The translations under genes were made by a program, and so were the position numbers. Positions 16,115 to 23,700 of a stretch of 64,000 bases of DNA are shown here, piece by piece (within the stretch, counting starts at the first letter, position 1; the number at the start of each line of letters is the position of its first letter). Origin of the DNA: an uncultured Pseudomonadota bacterium. GTDB lineage: Bacteria > Pseudomonadota > Gammaproteobacteria > Methylococcales > Methylomonadaceae. A model generated the notes under the pieces. That model made no database searches. It saw only the letters and a program-made list of their open reading frames with translations, and was not told the DNA's origin. The stretch lies in contig CAIPQN010000033.1 in assembly GCA_903867225.1 (NCBI GenBank), forward strand, positions 1 through 64,000, written 5' to 3'.

Positions 16115-17754
16115 TTCGTCGTTGATGGTTTTAGCCAGCGCAGCGATACCTGTATCAGGTGTCTTTTTCGCTGTGCTGCGTCTGCTTGCTCCATAGCGTC
16201 CAATGCTAAATTACCTGAGCTGTTCGTAGTATCGTACCTACCGCCTGAAAAAGGGTTATGTAGGCTTTGTGCATATATGTCAGTAGAATACTTATTCGCA
16301 GCGTTGTCTTTAGCTATGTTTTCGGCTGACCATGGGTTATCTTGCTTAGTTACAGGCGTTGTGTCAGCTACCATTAGTGTCTTGCCAGTCCTGCCTGCAT
16401 TGGGGTCGAAGGCTAATGACTTAGCTAATCTATCCTCACGAAAAGCTGACAGTTTGTCATCTAAAGCTTTCTGGTTATCTGCTGCAATTTTTGCATCTGC
16501 AAGAGCTTTCGCATCAGCTGCAATTTTTGCATCTGCAACGGCTTTCGCATCGGCTGCTATTTTTGCATCTGCAACAGCTTTCGCATCAGCTGCTATTTTT
16601 GCATCTGCAACGGCTTTTGCGTCCACAAGAGCTTTGGCATCTGTGATAGCTTTTGCATCGGCGGCGATTTTTGCATCTGCAACAGCTTTCGCATCAGCTG
16701 CAATTTTTGCATCTGCAACGGCTTTCGCATCAGCTGCAATTTTTGCATCTGCAACGGCTTTTGCGTCCACAAGAGCTTTGGCATCTGTGATAGCTTTTGC
16801 ATCGGCGGCGATTTTTGCATCTGCAACAGCTTTCGCATCAGCTGCAATTTTTGCATCTGCAACGGCTTTCGCATCGGCTACGGCTTTGTTTTCAGCCTCG
16901 GCAAGTTGTTTATCTTCAAGAGCTTGAGCATCAAGAATCGCTTGTTCAGCTGCGGCTTTTTCGTCGAGAAAAGTTTGAAGTGTTTTAGGTTTTGAATTTG
17001 AGAATTGCAGATATTCGATATTAAACAACGTGTCTGTGCCGTCGTTTATGTCGTCATTACCGATATATTCAACCATAACAGTATCTGCTTCAATTGTGAT
17101 GTTGTAATCATCTTGAACGCCGACAAAAATGGCTGTATCTTTGCCAGCACCGCCGTCTAACGTGTCGTCGCCTGTCCCACCTTTCAAACTATCATTATTT
17201 TTACTGCCTAAAAGTGTGTCGTAACCATCTGCACCATCTAGGAAAACTTTGATACTGCTACCTTCAACTGCACGAATGAAATTATTTAATTCATTACCTT
17301 TACCGCTAGTTGCTTTTGAACCTGATAATGTTAAATTTTCGACATTAGTAGCTTGTGTTAAATCATAGCTAACGGTTGAAATAATTAAATCTTCGCCAGC
17401 ATCGGTATCTTCAATAATTTTGTCTTCAAGATTACTTAACAAATACACATCAAAGCCATTTCCTCCGATTAAAGTATCTTTGCCTACTCCTCCATTTAGC
17501 GTGTCGTCACCATCGCCGCCAAGTAATGTGTCACTGCCTGAACTGCCCAACAATTTATCGTCACCCGCACCACCCGATAAACTATCGTTATCGTTGCCAC
17601 CATCAATCGTATCGTTTCCTGAATTACCCATTAAGGTATCGTTACCACCTCCACCTAAAATGTTGTCGGCAATGCTTGAACCAATAACGCTATCTGCATT
17701 TGAGCTAACGCCTTTGAAATTAGTATTTTTTGCGGTTAATGTTTTTACAGCCAT
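16111..17754 (-). CDS. RTX calcium-binding protein with ADAK-repeat stalk (N-terminal part)
   Basis: 547 residues. After a short N-terminus come RTX nonapeptides (about 30-100: GGNDTLMGNSG, GGAGDDKLLG and relatives), which bind Ca2+ as beta-rolls once outside the cell. A second RTX patch follows near 190-205. Then about 150 residues of six-residue repeats of type AVADAK/IAADAK predict a long Ala-rich helix like TolA domain II, and after that an unassigned region. The last 17 or so residues (HLIQVSLRW...) look out of frame, while the frame used by 15551-16114 continues plausibly. No N-terminal signal peptide, as expected for type I secretion. Function is probably surface or extracellular binding. 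Confidence 0.78.
   Translation of the reverse strand: MAVKTLTAKNTNFKGVSSNADSVIGSSIADNILGGGGNDTLMGNSGNDTIDGGNDNDSLSGGAGDDKLLGSSGSDTLLGGDGDDTLNGGVGKDTLIGGNGFDVYLLSNLEDKIIEDTDAGEDLIISTVSYDLTQATNVENLTLSGSKATSGKGNELNNFIRAVEGSSIKVFLDGADGYDTLLGSKNNDSLKGGTGDDTLDGGAGKDTAIFVGVQDDYNITIEADTVMVEYIGNDDINDGTDTLFNIEYLQFSNSKPKTLQTFLDEKAAAEQAILDAQALEDKQLAEAENKAVADAKAVADAKIAADAKAVADAKIAADAKAITDAKALVDAKAVADAKIAADAKAVADAKIAADAKAVADAKIAADAKAITDAKALVDAKAVADAKIAADAKAVADAKIAADAKAVADAKIAADAKALADAKIAADNQKALDDKLSAFREDRLAKSLAFDPNAGRTGKTLMVADTTPVTKQDNPWSAENIAKDNAANKYSTDIYAQSLHNPFSGGRYDTTNSSGNLALDAMEQADAAQRKRHLIQVSLRWLKPSTTK
16485..16885 (-). repeat. Tandem ADAK-coding repeats
   Basis: Eighteen-base units coding for xxADAK are arranged in longer, almost identical blocks (for example the TTTTGCATCTGCAAC and GCGTCCACAAGAGC blocks recur). 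The low complexity leaves other frames open too, so overlapping open frames on both strands here are by-products. Confidence 0.9.
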
Positions 17755-17942
17755 GTTGAAATCCTTTTTTGGTTAAAAAAATTTTGTTACCTCGTCAATA
17801 TGTAGATTGTAACCTGAACGGTTTTTACATTTTGTGTGAATTAAGCAAAATTTGTTCAACTGTATTTATTCGTGCCACAGAACAAAAAAATAGCAATTAC
17901 CTGTACAATTATTACCATTCTCAATTTTTATTTAATTTCACT

Positions 17943-19166
17943 ATGTCTAAACGCCTCAGAAAAATCACTCAACAAGTTTTAGTCGGCAATGTAAAGGTTG
18001 GCGGCGGCGCACCGATTGTGGTGCAATCCATGACAAACACTGACACCGTCAACATCAAAGCCACCGTGAATCAAATCATGGAATTGGCGAAAGCGGGTTC
18101 AGAAATGGTGCGAATTACGGTTAATTCTGAAGAAGCAGCAGCGGCTGTAGCATCAATTAAAGAGCAATTAATTGCTAAAAATTGTTTCGTGCCGATTGTT
18201 GGAGATTTTCATTTTAACGGGCATAAATTGCTCGAAAAATATCCTGATTGTGCGGCGGCGTTAGATAAATACCGCATCAATCCAGGTAATGTCGGACGCG
18301 GAAAATCGCGTGATCCACAATTTCAGCAAATGATTGAATTTGCGTGCCAATACAATAAACCCGTGCGAATTGGTGTGAATGGCGGCAGTTTAGATCAATC
18401 GGTTTTAACACGTTTACTGGATGAAAATCGTCAACTTACACAACCCGAACCGCTTGGGGCTGTAGCACGAAAAGCGATTGTTTTATCTGCGTTAGAAAGT
18501 GCCGCGAAAGCGGAAGAAATTGGACTTGGTAAAGATAAAATTATTCTGTCGTGCAAAATCAGCAACGTCCAAGAGTTGATTTCGATTTATGAAGATTTGT
18601 CGTCGCGTTGTGATTACGCGCTGCATTTAGGATTGACCGAAGCGGGAATGGGTTCAAAAGGTATTGTGTCATCGGCAGCGGCGTTATCTGTGCTAATGCA
18701 ACAAGGTATTGGCGATACGATTCGGATTTCACTTACGCCAGAACCTGGAACTTCACGCACGCAAGAAGTGATTGTCGGACAAGAAATTTTACAAACTATG
18801 GGCTTTCGAGCATTTACACCGATGGTGATTTCTTGCCCAGGTTGTGGACGTACCACCAGCGATTATTTTCAAAAACTCGCGCTCAACATTCAAACTTTTT
18901 TGCGTGATCAAATGCCTGTTTGGCGTGAAAAATATGCGGGCGTTGAATCAATGGAAGTTGCAGTGATGGGTTGCGTTGTGAATGGACCTGGTGAAAGTAA
19001 AAATGCCAACATCGGAATAAGTTTACCTGGAACGGGTGAATCACCTGTTGCGCCTGTTTATGAAGACGGTGAAAAAACCGTCACATTAAAAGGCGATTTT
19101 ATTGCCGAAGAATTCCAAGCGATTGTTGAACGCTACATCGAAACACATTATGGGAAATCTGAATAA
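17943..19166 (+). CDS. ispG: 4-hydroxy-3-methylbut-2-enyl diphosphate synthase
   Basis: 407 residues. IspG (GcpE) converts MEcPP to HMBPP in the MEP isoprenoid pathway using a [4Fe-4S] cluster. Visible: [10 protein letters not shown] at the N-terminus, RINPGNVG, cluster cysteines in [13 protein letters not shown] and [10 protein letters not shown]. The ATG at 17943 gives the normal family N-terminus; the 58 codons upstream in frame do not look like IspG. First gene of a coupled run with pdxA (TAATG), a Uma2 gene and rsmA. Confidence 0.96.
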   Translation: MSKRLRKITQQVLVGNVKVGGGAPIVVQSMTNTDTVNIKATVNQIMELAKAGSEMVRITVNSEEAAAAVASIKEQLIAKNCFVPIVGDFHFNGHKLLEKYPDCAAALDKYRINPGNVGRGKSRDPQFQQMIEFACQYNKPVRIGVNGGSLDQSVLTRLLDENRQLTQPEPLGAVARKAIVLSALESAAKAEEIGLGKDKIILSCKISNVQELISIYEDLSSRCDYALHLGLTEAGMGSKGIVSSAAALSVLMQQGIGDTIRISLTPEPGTSRTQEVIVGQEILQTMGFRAFTPMVISCPGCGRTTSDYFQKLALNIQTFLRDQMPVWREKYAGVESMEVAVMGCVVNGPGESKNANIGISLPGTGESPVAPVYEDGEKTVTLKGDFIAEEFQAIVERYIETHYGKSE

Positions 19167-20146
19167 TGTTGCCACGCATTGCTTTAACCGCTGGTGAACC
19201 TGCGGGTATTGGTGCAGATTTGTGTGTTCGACTCGTTCAAAATCTTTTGCCCGCGTGCGAATTAATTGTTCTAGCAGATGCCGAATTACTTCAACAACGT
19301 GCCAAAAAATTGAATTTACCTCTCACGCTGCATCATTTCGACCCTAGCAAACCAAAAACAATTTTGCCGTGTGGACACTTGACGATTTTGCCTGTTTCGT
19401 TGAAAGTACCTGTAGAAGCTGGCGTGTTGAATCATGAAAATAGTAAATATGTTCTTGAACTTTTAGATCGTGCCACACAAGGCTGTTTAAATAAAACATT
19501 CACTGCAATGGTTACTGCGCCCGTTCACAAAGGCGTAATTAACGATGCGGGTTTTGTGTTCACAGGTCACACGGAATATATTGCCGAACAAACGGGCGGA
19601 CACCCTGTAATGATGTTGGCGACAGAAGGTTTGCGTGTGGCATTAGCCACAACACATTTGCCACTATCAAAAGTTAGCGCAGCGATTACGCCTGAACTTA
19701 TCGAAAAAACGTTACGAATTTTACATCGTGATTTAAAAACACGTTTTCATATCGAACAACCGAAAATTTTGGTGTGCGGCTTGAATCCACACGCGGGTGA
19801 AAACGGTCATTTAGGGCGTGAGGAAATCGACATTATCAATCCAATTTTAGAAAAACTTCGTGCCGAAGGTATGGATTTAGATGGTGCGTTACCTGCTGAT
19901 ACGTTATTCACGAATAAATATCTACAAACCGCCGACGCAGTTTTGGCAATGTATCACGATCAAGGATTACCCGTTTTGAAATACAAAGGTTTCGGTAAAG
20001 CGGTTAACGTTACACTTGGACTGCCGATTATTCGTACATCTGTTGATCACGGAACAGCACTAGATTTAGCAGGGACAAATAAAGCGGATTTGGGCAGCTT
20101 GCAATTTGCACTAAAAACAGCAATCACAATGTGTTCCACAAACTAA
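19166..20146 (+). CDS. pdxA: 4-hydroxythreonine-4-phosphate dehydrogenase
   Basis: 326 residues. PdxA oxidises 4-phosphohydroxy-L-threonine in pyridoxal phosphate synthesis. Opening [11 protein letters not shown], metal-ligand histidines in [21 protein letters not shown] and [10 protein letters not shown]. The ATG overlaps the ispG stop by one base. In many gammaproteobacteria pdxA is followed directly by rsmA; here a Uma2-family gene is wedged in between. Confidence 0.95.
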   Translation: MLPRIALTAGEPAGIGADLCVRLVQNLLPACELIVLADAELLQQRAKKLNLPLTLHHFDPSKPKTILPCGHLTILPVSLKVPVEAGVLNHENSKYVLELLDRATQGCLNKTFTAMVTAPVHKGVINDAGFVFTGHTEYIAEQTGGHPVMMLATEGLRVALATTHLPLSKVSAAITPELIEKTLRILHRDLKTRFHIEQPKILVCGLNPHAGENGHLGREEIDIINPILEKLRAEGMDLDGALPADTLFTNKYLQTADAVLAMYHDQGLPVLKYKGFGKAVNVTLGLPIIRTSVDHGTALDLAGTNKADLGSLQFALKTAITMCSTN

Positions 20147-20159
20147 CTTGGAGCAAAAA

Positions 20160-20768
20160 ATGGGCTTACCCAATTACAAAAACGATTACATCACCGAGCA
20201 AGACTATCTCGACGATGAAAAGGACAGCGAAATTAAACACGAATACGTTGATGGTGAAATTTTTGTGATGACTGGCGCGAAAAAAAATCATCAACGCCTA
20301 ATTATGACGCTTGCGAGCGCGTGGCATTTACACTTAAAAGACACACCTTGCGAAGTTTTTAGTTCAGACGTAAAAGTGCGTGCGGACAACGGTAAAAAAT
20401 ACTTTTACCCCGACATTTTGGTGGCGTGTGAAAACGATGATAAAGACGATTATTACGCCGAATTCCCGCGCATTATTGTCGAAGTTTTATCGGATTCTAC
20501 CCGTAAATATGACAAAACCTTTAAACGTCAGGTTTATCAAACCATTCCAACGTTAGAAGAATACGTTTTGATTGAACAAGACCGCGTTGAAATTGAAGTT
20601 TGTCGCCGTGCGAACGCGTGGCAATCTATGTTTTATTTTATTGACGACGAAATTACGTTCACGTCGATAGATTTAACGTTATCGGTTTTAGATATTTATC
20701 AGCGCGTTGAAAATAATGAAATGCGTACTTTTCTTGCAACTCTTTCTTCTGAAAAAAGTGATTCTTAA
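20160..20768 (+). CDS. Uma2-family (DUF820) putative endonuclease
   Basis: 202 residues. PD-(D/E)XK-like Uma2 features: EYVDGEIFVM, KVRADNGKKYFYPDILVAC (catalytic Asp after YP), and IIVEVLSDSTRKYD with the Glu and Lys-containing stretch. The ATG at 20160 has GGAG 7 nt upstream; an in-frame TTG at 20148 is less likely. It ends in TAATG shared with rsmA. These genes are widespread and often multicopy in cyanobacteria and some filamentous gammaproteobacteria; the substrate is unknown. It looks like an insertion into the conserved pdxA-rsmA pair that kept coupling. Confidence 0.88.
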   Translation: MGLPNYKNDYITEQDYLDDEKDSEIKHEYVDGEIFVMTGAKKNHQRLIMTLASAWHLHLKDTPCEVFSSDVKVRADNGKKYFYPDILVACENDDKDDYYAEFPRIIVEVLSDSTRKYDKTFKRQVYQTIPTLEEYVLIEQDRVEIEVCRRANAWQSMFYFIDDEITFTSIDLTLSVLDIYQRVENNEMRTFLATLSSEKSDS

Positions 20769-21565
20769 TGGCGCATCAAGCACGCAAACGATTCGGTCAG
20801 AATTTTCTGACTGATCAAAATATCATCAACAACATTGTTGGCAACGCGATGATTCGCAACGGTCAACGTTGGGTTGAAATCGGCGCAGGGCAGGGCGCAT
20901 TAACTGAACCGTTGCTTAAAAAAGTGACGCATTTAGACGTAGTTGAACTCGATCGCGATTTGGTGAAATGGTTGGAATATAAATTCGCGGCACAAACGAA
21001 CTTAAACATTCATAGCGCGGACGCATTACGATTTGATTTCGCGGCACTCGCGCCTGAAGGTGAAAAACTGCATATCATTGGTAATTTACCGTACAACATT
21101 TCAACGCCGTTGATGTTTCATTTGCTCGAAACGACAGATTGCATTGCGGACATGATTTTTATGTTACAAAAAGAAGTCGTGAATCGTATTTGCGCTAAAC
21201 CAAATGGCAATTCTTACGGGCGTTTGAGTGTGATGATGCAGTATTATTGCGCGACGGAATGGTTGTTCGATGTGCCGCCAGAAAGTTTTAATCCTATTCC
21301 GAAAGTGATGTCGGCAATGGTTCGATTAGTACCACACACACAACCGCCCGTTGAAGTTGATGACGTAAAAATGCTTGGTAAAATCGTCACAGAAGCATTT
21401 TCACAACGTCGTAAAACGTTGCGAAATTCATTAAAAAATTCATTATCAGAAGCTGAAATTACCGCACTGGGAATTGATGCGAGTTTACGCGCTGAAAATA
21501 TCAGTTTAAGAGATTTTGCATTGATGGCAAATGTCGTTAGTCGAAAAGTTGTTGAAGCCTTGTAA
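20768..21565 (+). CDS. rsmA: 16S rRNA adenine dimethyltransferase
   Basis: 265 residues. RsmA/KsgA dimethylates A1518 and A1519 of 16S rRNA in late 30S assembly. FGQNFLTD at the N-terminus, SAM motif VEIGAGQGALTEPL, catalytic NLPYNISTPL, and FSQRRKTLRNSL near the C-terminus. Coupled to the preceding Uma2 gene by a one-base overlap. Followed by a perfect palindromic hairpin. Confidence 0.95.
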   Translation: MAHQARKRFGQNFLTDQNIINNIVGNAMIRNGQRWVEIGAGQGALTEPLLKKVTHLDVVELDRDLVKWLEYKFAAQTNLNIHSADALRFDFAALAPEGEKLHIIGNLPYNISTPLMFHLLETTDCIADMIFMLQKEVVNRICAKPNGNSYGRLSVMMQYYCATEWLFDVPPESFNPIPKVMSAMVRLVPHTQPPVEVDDVKMLGKIVTEAFSQRRKTLRNSLKNSLSEAEITALGIDASLRAENISLRDFALMANVVSRKVVEAL

Positions 21566-21577
21566 TTCAAGTTCTGC

Positions 21578-21603
21578 GACAAATTGTCACGCGACAATTT
21601 GTC
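21578..21603 (+). terminator. Palindromic hairpin after rsmA
   Basis: GACAAATTGTC (21578-21588) and GACAATTTGTC (21593-21603) form a perfect 11-bp stem with a 4-nt loop, 12 nt after the rsmA stop. It has only a weak T tail (CACATTTTC), so it may protect the 3' end of the mRNA or be a weak terminator. Confidence 0.5.
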
Positions 21604-21641
21604 ACATTTTCAATGTTAAAATTTGCGACTAAAATACGCCC

Positions 21642-21729
21642 ACTCTTTAAATGCTCCTCTAGGCGAAAGAGTCTTAACATCCTTCTTTTCTTAATGCCGT
21701 ATCATAATTTTCGATGCGGTATTTTTTTT
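21642..21729 (+). ncRNA. Candidate small RNA ahead of mtdB
   Basis: About 88 nt between rsmA and mtdB. A 7-bp stem, ACTCTTT (21642-21648) with AAAGAGT (21666-21672), encloses a loop containing CTCCT. Then comes a pyrimidine-rich linker and a terminator: GCCGTATC (21696-21703) pairing with GATGCGGT (21713-21720), then eight T (21722-21729). A possible promoter is TTTTCA (21607-21612) and TAAAAT (21630-21635), 17 bp apart. The CTCCT loop is complementary to ribosome binding sites, as in many regulatory RNAs. It could instead be an mtdB leader attenuator. Confidence 0.4.
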
Positions 21730-21811
21730 GCCCGCCATCCCACGTCACAATCGGTTTTAATCATTTGCCTTTTCTTTTATACTGTTTAGCTCATTTAACA
21801 CAGGAGTTTTC

Positions 21812-22729
21812 ATGGAAAAGCCATTCATTTTACACATGCTCACCACCGCTAAAAATCTTAGTCCATTTGATGTCAATATGGCGATGGATGCAGGTTGGAT
21901 TTCTGCCATTCCGTACACCAATATTGAAGCCAGTGAAATTCAAGGTTTGGTTCAAGATGTAATTTTCTCGCGCAGTGCCAAAAACTTAAAACGCACCAGT
22001 ATTTTTATCGGTGGACGTGACACGAAACAAGCGATGGATATGTTGAAAATCGCGAAACGCTCAATGATTCCGCCTTTTGAAGTGTCTGTTTTTGCTGATC
22101 CAAGTGGTGCATTTACCACTGCTGCTGCAATGGTGGCTATCATCGAACGCGAATTAAAAACTAAATTTAATACGACGCTTGAAGGCAAAAATATTTTGGC
22201 GTTAGGTGGCACGGGTCCTGTCGGTCAAGCTGCTGCTGTTATTGCAGCAAAAGCAGGCGCAAACGTTCGCATTGTTGGTCGTCAATTAGAAAAGGCGCAA
22301 CACATTGCCGATTTGTGCAACAGTGAGTTTGGTGAAGGTCAAACTAACATTCTTGCAGGCGCAGATGCTGATAAAGGCGAATATATCAAAACAGCAGATG
22401 TGGTTTTTGCAACGGGTGCAGCAGGTATTGAATTATTGAGCGCAGAATTAATTGCTTCTGCATCACAGTTGAAAGTCGCTGCAGATGTAAATGCTGTACC
22501 TCCCGCAGGTATTTCAGGAGTTGATGCGTTTCATGATGGTGCGGCTATTGAAAGCTCAACGAGTGGCGCGGTGGGTATTGGTGCATTAGCGATTGGTAAT
22601 GTGAAATATCAAACCCAAAATTTGTTATTAAAACGCATGATTGTAAGTGTTAAACCCATTTATTTACATTTTGAACACGCTTTTGAAGTTGCGCGTGAAT
22701 ACATTAAATCTACTCAAGCATCGTCTTAA
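21812..22729 (+). CDS. mtdB: Methylene-tetrahydromethanopterin dehydrogenase, copy 1
   Basis: 305 residues of the MtdA/MtdB family, which oxidises methylene-H4MPT to methenyl-H4MPT with NAD(P)+ in the formaldehyde oxidation pathway of methylotrophs. FILHMLTT and SPFDVNMAMDAG opening; nucleotide-binding GTGPVG at 133-138; DVNAVPPAGI and GIGALAIGNVKYQ near the C-terminus. The second beta strand ends VGR (Arg157), which usually favours NADP+. A paralogue follows 11 bp downstream, so the two are surely cotranscribed. Confidence 0.88.
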   Translation: MEKPFILHMLTTAKNLSPFDVNMAMDAGWISAIPYTNIEASEIQGLVQDVIFSRSAKNLKRTSIFIGGRDTKQAMDMLKIAKRSMIPPFEVSVFADPSGAFTTAAAMVAIIERELKTKFNTTLEGKNILALGGTGPVGQAAAVIAAKAGANVRIVGRQLEKAQHIADLCNSEFGEGQTNILAGADADKGEYIKTADVVFATGAAGIELLSAELIASASQLKVAADVNAVPPAGISGVDAFHDGAAIESSTSGAVGIGALAIGNVKYQTQNLLLKRMIVSVKPIYLHFEHAFEVAREYIKSTQASS

Positions 22730-22740
22730 TCGGGAATTTT

Positions 22741-23643
22741 ATGAAACGTAGTATTCTGCACATGCTTGATCCAATGCCAAATAATAGTCCTTTCGATATT
22801 AACATGGCGGTTGATGCAGGCTTTGATCTTTTGATGCCGTATAACAATGTGAAATTAGAAAACGTTCACGGTTTGACGCAAGATGCCATTTTTTCACGCA
22901 GTCCTGCGGGATTGAAACGCACTGCACTATTTATTGGTGGACGACATTTAGGTTTAGCGATTGATATGTTCAATGAAGCTAAACAAGCGATGATGTCACC
23001 GTTTGCAATTTCAGTATTTGCCGATCCAAGCGGAGCATTTACAACGTCTGCGGCATTGGTGGCGTGTGTTGAAAGAGAATTGCGAGAAAAACACGGTAAA
23101 GAATTAGCTGGTTGTAAAGCGGTTGTTTTTGGGGGGACAGGTCCTGTTGGGATTGCAACGGGAATTATTGCATCACTTGCGGGCGCAGACACCACCATTG
23201 TTGATCATTTATATTTGGACACAGCTGCTGATATAGCCACGCTTTATAACCGTCGTTTTGGTTGTAATTTAAAAGCGGCAGTAGCAAGTTTTGATAAAGA
23301 GAAAATCGAATTATTAAAAGATGTAGACGTGATTTTTTGTACTGCAAAAGCAGGCGTTCAAGTATTAAATGCGACGATTTTAAAAGAAGTCACGCAGCTA
23401 AAAGTAGCAGGTGATGTCAATGCCGTACCGCCTGCGGGTATTGAAGGTGTTGATCGTGGTGATGTTGGCGCACCGTTAATTCATGCGACACATTGTAATG
23501 CAGTCGGAGTCGGTGCATTAGCAATTGGTGATGTGAAATATCAAATTCAACACGCGCTTTTAGCTTCAATGTTGGAAACAGAAAAACCAGTATATTTAGA
23601 TTTCCGTGATGCGTTTGTTAAAGCGCGTGAAATGTTGAAGTAA
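22741..23643 (+). CDS. mtdB: Methylene-tetrahydromethanopterin dehydrogenase, copy 2
   Basis: 300 residues, a clear paralogue of the preceding protein: SILHMLDP, SPFDINMAVDAG, GTGPVG at 132-137, DVNAVPPAGIEGVD, GVGALAIGDVKYQ. At the end of the second nucleotide-binding strand it has Asp155-His156 where copy 1 has Gly-Arg, a pattern that usually favours NAD+. The two may therefore feed different reductant pools from the same C1 intermediate. Copy 2 looks closer to MtdB as I remember it; which copy is the main enzyme cannot be decided from sequence. Confidence 0.88.
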   Translation: MKRSILHMLDPMPNNSPFDINMAVDAGFDLLMPYNNVKLENVHGLTQDAIFSRSPAGLKRTALFIGGRHLGLAIDMFNEAKQAMMSPFAISVFADPSGAFTTSAALVACVERELREKHGKELAGCKAVVFGGTGPVGIATGIIASLAGADTTIVDHLYLDTAADIATLYNRRFGCNLKAAVASFDKEKIELLKDVDVIFCTAKAGVQVLNATILKEVTQLKVAGDVNAVPPAGIEGVDRGDVGAPLIHATHCNAVGVGALAIGDVKYQIQHALLASMLETEKPVYLDFRDAFVKAREMLK

Positions 23644-23660
23644 AATCAAATTCGAGATGC

Positions 23661-23683
23661 GGATTGCGTTTTTTACGCAATCC
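23661..23683. other. Intergenic hairpin between convergent genes
   Basis: GGATTGCGT (23661-23669) and ACGCAATCC (23675-23683) form a perfect 9-bp stem with a T5 loop between mtdB copy 2 and the convergent EAL/GGDEF gene. No T-run follows on either strand, so terminator activity is uncertain. Confidence 0.5.
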
Positions 23684-23700
23684 AAAGTTCACTGCCTTTT

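Noticed and set aside
16277-16927. 216-codon plus-strand and 93-codon minus-strand open frames
   Set aside because: Both are by-products of the low-complexity ADAK repeat, which leaves several frames free of stops; their peptides are simple repeats (FASA, QMQK).
17769-17942. Upstream in-frame extension of ispG
   Set aside because: The 58 extra codons do not resemble IspG, and the family N-terminus begins at the ATG at 17943.
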